DNA of 64,000 nt from Agromyces albus (GTDB lineage: Bacteria > Actinomycetota > Actinomycetes > Actinomycetales > Microbacteriaceae). The stretch lies in contig NZ_JAUSWX010000001.1 of the NCBI RefSeq assembly GCF_030815405.1, positions 3,224,001-3,288,000 on the forward strand, written 5' to 3'. Both the position numbers and the translations under genes were made by a program. Shown here one piece after another: positions 60,670-64,000 of the stretch. Below the pieces are notes generated by a model that saw nothing but the letters and a program-made list of their open reading frames with translations, made no database searches and was not told where the DNA came from. Positions within the stretch are counted from its first letter, which is position 1; each line of letters opens with the position of its first letter.

Positions 60670-61422
60670 TCAGAACGTGACGATGAGGCCGAGCGAGACG
60701 GTACCGGTGGTGGCGAGTCTCGCCGCGGCGAGCCCGTAGCCCTGCGCGCCGTAGAGGATGCTCAGCCCGTCGGCGGGGAGGAGTCCATCGACGGTGCACT
60801 CGATGCGCGACGGACCGGCGGGCAGCAGGAGCACCAGGCACACGTTCTCGCCGTCGACCGTGCGAGTCAGGAAGGCCGCCGGACCGTCGACGCGAGTGGC
60901 GAGCAGACGCACCGATTCGGGGTCGATCGCGTCGTCGACGCTCGCGACCCGCGCCGACTCGTCGGCCAGGGGCAGCCGGTCGAACAGTGGCAGCAGATCG
61001 GTCTCTTCGAGCGGCGTTCCGGGTTCCTCCGCTGGCGAGGCGCTGACCGTCGGAGCGGCGGAGTCCACCGCGACGCGGTGGCCGGCGGTCCAGCCGAGGG
61101 CGGCGCCGAACAGGAGGCCGATGCCACCCGCTGCGGCCGTCCAGCGCACGAGCCGTCCGCGCCCGGAGGTGACATCATCCGGCGGCCCTGCGCCGGCGTC
61201 GCCCTCGGTCTCGTCGGCCTCGCCAGCGCCCTCGCCAGTGCCCGGGCCGTCGGCGTCGCCGCGGTCACCAACTCCACCCGCGCGTCCCGCCTCATCGCGG
61301 TCGCCCCCACGCACCGCGATTTCGTCGAGCTCGGCTACGGCCCGGGCACGCTCGGCATCCGTCGCGTCGGCGCCATATGCGATGCGCTGCAACGCGCGGA
61401 CTCGGCCTTCACTGGCATCCAT
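60670..61422 (-). CDS. Hypothetical protein with one transmembrane helix
   Basis: A 250-residue protein. The N-terminal ~45 residues are helical and charged (RVRALQRIAYGADATDAERA), followed by a Gly/Asp/Glu-rich linker, one membrane helix (WTAAAGGIGLLFGAALGWTAG) and an external ~130-residue domain (LLPLFDRLPLADESARVASV). The layout resembles anti-sigma or sensor proteins but no such motif was found. ATG after AAAGGGGGG. Divergent from the mod genes. Confidence 0.7.
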   Translation of the reverse strand: MDASEGRVRALQRIAYGADATDAERARAVAELDEIAVRGGDRDEAGRAGGVGDRGDADGPGTGEGAGEADETEGDAGAGPPDDVTSGRGRLVRWTAAAGGIGLLFGAALGWTAGHRVAVDSAAPTVSASPAEEPGTPLEETDLLPLFDRLPLADESARVASVDDAIDPESVRLLATRVDGPAAFLTRTVDGENVCLVLLLPAGPSRIECTVDGLLPADGLSILYGAQGYGLAAARLATTGTVSLGLIVTF

Positions 61423-61541
61423 CCGGCCCCCCTTTGCGGGCTTCTGGCCAGCATGCAACACGGTTCGCCCGGCTGCAAGCGGCAACATCACCGCCAAGGC
61501 GCCTTCGACATCTCGGCCCGAGCTCGATCCACATTCGCGGC

Positions 61542-61547
61542 TAGAAT
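61542..61547 (+). promoter_or_regulatory. -10 element for the leader peptide and mod operon
   Basis: TAGAAT, six bases before the ATG at 61554. This is the strongest leaderless -10 in the window. Confidence 0.6.
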
Positions 61548-61553
61548 CGCCGT

Positions 61554-61583
61554 ATGGAAACGCACCTGCGGGAACCATCGTGA
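61554..61583 (+). CDS. Possible leaderless nine-codon upstream reading frame
   Basis: ATG GAA ACG CAC CTG CGG GAA CCA TCG TGA encodes METHLREPS. It begins at the expected first base of the transcript and its TGA overlaps the GTG of the regulator gene as GTGA. Ribosomes that load on the 5' end would end exactly at the next start, so it may couple translation. Confidence 0.45.
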   Translation: METHLREPS

Positions 61584-61996
61584 AGCAGTTCCGCATCAGC
61601 GAAGCGGCAGCGCTCCTCGGCGTGAGCGACGACACGGTGCGCCGATGGGCCGATCAGGGTCGCCTCCACGTCACTCGCGGCCCGAACGGCATGCAGGTCG
61701 TCGACGGCTCCGACCTGCTCCCCCTCATGGAGGACCTCGCAGCGGGCAGCGCCCTCGCCGAGGCGTTCCCGCTCGCCAGTGCCTCGGCGCGAAACAGATT
61801 CGTGGGGCTCGTCATCCGTGTCCAGCGCGACGGCGTGATGGCGCAGGTCGATCTGCAGGCCGGCCCGTTCCGCATCGTCTCGCTCATGAGCCGTGAAGCC
61901 GCCGACGCGCTCGGCCTCGAGCCCGGCATGCTCGCCGCTGCGAGTGCCAAGGCGACCACGGTCTCGATCGAGCTGCCACCTGGTGCGGATACATGA
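61580..61996 (+). CDS. Helix-turn-helix regulator / molbindin with TOBE domain
   Basis: A 138-residue protein. The N-terminal MerR/excisionase-type helix-turn-helix is RISEAAALLGVSDDTVRRWA; the C-terminal ~65 residues are a TOBE (Mop) domain (NRFVGLVIRVQRDGVMAQVD) that binds molybdate in related proteins. It probably senses molybdate and controls the mod genes. GTG start overlaps the stop of the nine-codon frame; GGGAA lies six bases upstream as a weak SD. The stop overlaps modA (ATGA). Confidence 0.87.
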   Translation: MKQFRISEAAALLGVSDDTVRRWADQGRLHVTRGPNGMQVVDGSDLLPLMEDLAAGSALAEAFPLASASARNRFVGLVIRVQRDGVMAQVDLQAGPFRIVSLMSREAADALGLEPGMLAAASAKATTVSIELPPGADT

Positions 61997-62826
61997 GCCG
62001 GATGCCGAGACGGATGCCCCGCCACGTCGTCGCGATCGCGCTCGCGACGCTGCTCGGGGTCACCGTCACCGCATGCGCCTCACCCTCCGATGGCGGGTCG
62101 CCCGGTGCGTCGCCGTCCGCCGAGGTGGGTTCGACCACACCAGCGGGCGTGGACGCCACGACCGTCACCGTCTTCGCTGCAGCTTCACTCACCGATGCCT
62201 TCGATGAGCTCGCCTCGCGGTTCGAGCTGGAGCATCCGAGCGCCGACATCGTGATCAACTACGGCGGCAGCGCGGCCCTCGCCCGGCAGGTCGTCGAGGG
62301 AGCCCCGGCCGATGTGTTCGCCTCGGCCGCCGAGGAGCCCATGCAGGCACTCGTCGACGCCGGCCTCGCGGCCGGCCCGGTCGTGTTCGCGACGAACACC
62401 ATGCAACTCGTCGTGCCTGCCGGGAACCCCGCCGGCGTCGCCGGCCTCGACGATCTCGGGCGCCCCGAGCTCACGGTGGCCCTGTGCGATGAGTCCGTTC
62501 CGTGCGGGGCTGCGTCCGCCGAGCTTCTCGAGCGGCAATCGGTCACGGCGGCGCCCGACACACTCGAGTCCGACGTTCGGGCCGTGCTCACCAAGGTGTC
62601 GCTCGGCGAGGTCGACGCCGGCCTCGTGTACCGCACCGACGTGCTCGCGGCGGGCGACGCGGTCGAGGGCATCGAGGTGACCGGTGCGGCATCCGTCGTG
62701 AATCGCTACCCGATCATCGTGCTGACGGATGCCGCCGCCGCACGGTTCGCCAATGAATTCGTCGAGTTCGTCGCCGGCGCCGAGGGCCGCGCCGTGATGG
62801 CCGAGGCCGGATTCGGGGCGCCGTAG
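61993..62826 (+). CDS. modA: Molybdate-binding lipoprotein ModA
   Basis: A 277-residue substrate-binding protein of the molybdate ABC transporter. Lipobox in LLGVTVTACAS; a Ser/Pro linker; then VFAAASLTDAFDELA, INYGGSAALARQVVEGAPAD, and the C-terminal KVSLGEVDAGLVYRTDV, with the Ser and Tyr residues that hold molybdate in the family. ATG overlaps the regulator stop. Confidence 0.95.
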   Translation: MSRMPRRMPRHVVAIALATLLGVTVTACASPSDGGSPGASPSAEVGSTTPAGVDATTVTVFAAASLTDAFDELASRFELEHPSADIVINYGGSAALARQVVEGAPADVFASAAEEPMQALVDAGLAAGPVVFATNTMQLVVPAGNPAGVAGLDDLGRPELTVALCDESVPCGAASAELLERQSVTAAPDTLESDVRAVLTKVSLGEVDAGLVYRTDVLAAGDAVEGIEVTGAASVVNRYPIIVLTDAAAARFANEFVEFVAGAEGRAVMAEAGFGAP

Positions 62827-63645
62827 ATGGCGGCGCCGACGACGCGAGTGAGCGGCCGATTGGCGTGGCCGGTGATCGCACTTGCCGGGCTCGGTCTCGC
62901 GCTGCTCGTGCTGCCGCTTGCCGGGCTCGTGGTGCGCGCTCCGTGGGCCGAGCTGCCCGAGCTCCTTGCGCGCCGATCGGTGCTCGAGGCGCTGTTGCTC
63001 TCGTTCGGCACCGCGCTCGCCTCGACCGCGGTCTGCCTCGTGCTGGGTGTGCCGCTCGCGGCGGTGCTCGCGCGGGCGGCCGACTGGCCGACGGTGCCGC
63101 GCCGGCTGTTGCGCGCGGCGGTCACCGTTCCCCTGGTGCTGCCGCCGGTCGTCGGCGGCATCGCCTTGCTCCTCCTGCTCGGGCGACGCGGTCTCATCGG
63201 TGCGGTGCTCGACGACTGGTTCGGGGTGACGGTACCGTTCACGACGGGCGCCGTGGTGCTCGCGCAGGTCTTCGTGGCCTTGCCGTTCCTCGTGTTCGCG
63301 GTCGAGGGGGCGCTGCGCTCCACCGACCGCCGCACGGAGCTCGCCGCGGCCACACTGGGCGCTTCGCGCTGGCAGGTGTTCCGGTTCGTCACGCTGCCCC
63401 TCGTGGCACCGGGCGTGGCCGCGGGCGCGGTGCTCTGCTTCAGCCGCGCGCTCGGCGAGTTCGGCGCGACGATCACCTTCGCGGGTTCCCTGCCCGGAGT
63501 CACGCGCACGTTGCCGATCGCGAGCTATCTCGCGATGCAGTCCGACCCCGATGAGGCGATCGCGCTGGCGCTGCTCCTGCTTGCGGTATCGATCGGCGTG
63601 TTGCTCGGGCTGCGCGATCGTTGGCTTCCCGGAGTGCGCGGATGA
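62827..63645 (+). CDS. modB: Molybdate ABC transporter permease
   Basis: A 272-residue permease with five to six membrane helices and the EAA loop [20 protein letters not shown], followed by [17 protein letters not shown], the ModB signature. It starts directly after the modA stop and overlaps modC by four bases. Confidence 0.96.
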   Translation: MAAPTTRVSGRLAWPVIALAGLGLALLVLPLAGLVVRAPWAELPELLARRSVLEALLLSFGTALASTAVCLVLGVPLAAVLARAADWPTVPRRLLRAAVTVPLVLPPVVGGIALLLLLGRRGLIGAVLDDWFGVTVPFTTGAVVLAQVFVALPFLVFAVEGALRSTDRRTELAAATLGASRWQVFRFVTLPLVAPGVAAGAVLCFSRALGEFGATITFAGSLPGVTRTLPIASYLAMQSDPDEAIALALLLLAVSIGVLLGLRDRWLPGVRG

Positions 63646-64000
63646 TGCCCTCGCAACAACCCGCGCCGTTGCCGGCGCCACAGCCGGCCGGGCGGCCCGC
63701 GCTGCACGCCGATGTCACCGTCGTGCGCGGCGAGACGCGTATCAGTGCCGCGTTCGAAGTGGCGCCGGGGCATCCGCTCGCCGTCATCGGGCCGAACGGG
63801 GCCGGCAAGTCGAGTCTGCTCGCCGCGATCGCCGGCCTCGTGCCGCTCGAGTCGGGCCGTGTCGCCGTGGGCGGGCGAGTGCTGCACCGCGGCGTTCCGC
63901 CCGAACGGCGGCGCATCGGTGTGGTGTTCCAGGACTACGTGCTCTTCCCGCACCTCACGGTGCGTGACAACGTCGCGTTCGCGACCCGGATGCGGCACTC
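63642..64000 (+). CDS. modC: Molybdate ABC transporter ATP-binding protein, 3' end beyond the window
   Basis: The first ~119 residues of an ABC ATPase. After a Pro/Ala/Gln-rich N-terminus, Walker A is [17 protein letters not shown] and the Q-loop is [20 protein letters not shown]. The ABC signature, Walker B and the usual TOBE domain lie outside the window. ATG overlaps the modB stop as ATGA. Confidence 0.95.
   Translation, partial: MMPSQQPAPLPAPQPAGRPALHADVTVVRGETRISAAFEVAPGHPLAVIGPNGAGKSSLLAAIAGLVPLESGRVAVGGRVLHRGVPPERRRIGVVFQDYVLFPHLTVRDNVAFATRMRH

Overview
This 64 kb window is chromosomal DNA of a high-GC Gram-positive actinobacterium. Gene style points to the Microbacteriaceae (Agromyces-like); that is inference from codon use, leaderless promoters and gene content, not a database match. 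No rRNA, tRNA, CRISPR array, transposase or prophage gene was recognised. Most genes sit in tight operons with ATGA, GTGA or TGATG stop/start overlaps.

Layout. (1) 1-5166: 3' part of an Mrp-type Na+/H+ antiporter operon (mrpA with a fused MrpB domain, then mrpC-G). (2) 5150-21376: an aerobic phenylacetate degradation island. It holds paaG and paaEDCBA (minus), paaI-paaK-paaR (plus) and paaJ-paaF-paaH-paaZ (minus), with two matching TetR-type operators at 10031 and 21355. A luciferase-like monooxygenase gene and a recQ helicase with a phosphoribosyltransferase-like tail lie inside the island. paaA carries a one-base frameshift in a G/C run. (3) 21455-32662: a phosphoesterase, a DEAD-box RNA helicase with a repeat-rich N-terminus, a sugar O-acetyltransferase, a proline-rich peptide, an exported esterase, a YihY membrane protein, a two-component system, a hotdog thioesterase, an acyltransferase-3 membrane enzyme and a monooxygenase-like protein. 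(4) 32714-39830: histidine utilisation (IclR regulator, hutH, hutU, hutI), with two 16-bp palindromes placed identically before hutH and hutU. A repeat-rich M23 peptidase gene sits in the middle. (5) 39846-43306: a DUF503 protein, a three-gene molybdo-oxidoreductase unit, then moaA and moaD. (6) 43303-47742: a module bounded by two paralogous TetR genes with matching paired operators (alpha/beta hydrolase, EthD-like protein, a decayed enoyl-CoA hydratase and an SDR). (7) 47809-51154: GrpB-like, membrane, FAD-dependent and DUF1801 proteins. (8) 51191-54945: moaE, a moaC-moaB fusion, moeA and a moeB-rhodanese fusion. (9) 55138-61422: exported proteins, including a large Ig/FG-GAP repeat protein (frameshifted), two small exported paralogues I do not recognise, and a ceramidase-like protein. 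(10) 61542-64000: a leaderless nine-codon reading frame, a TOBE-domain regulator, modA, modB and the start of modC.

How the parts work together. Mod transport, Moa/Moe cofactor synthesis and a Mo-dependent oxidoreductase make molybdenum a recurring theme. The paa genes convert phenylacetate through ring-epoxidised CoA esters to acetyl-CoA and succinyl-CoA. The hut genes take histidine to formiminoglutamate; no hutG or hutF was seen in the window.

Most interesting leads: the HutR palindrome/promoter geometry; the duplicated TetR operator architecture around the 43-47 kb module; a motif shared by the two-component operon and the acyltransferase gene; the leaderless nine-codon frame ahead of the mod genes; the unrecognised exported paralogue pair; and the over-use of GGATGC/GCATCC. 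Frameshifts in short C/G runs (paaA, the FG-GAP protein, the hydratase remnant) may be sequence errors and should be checked against raw reads.
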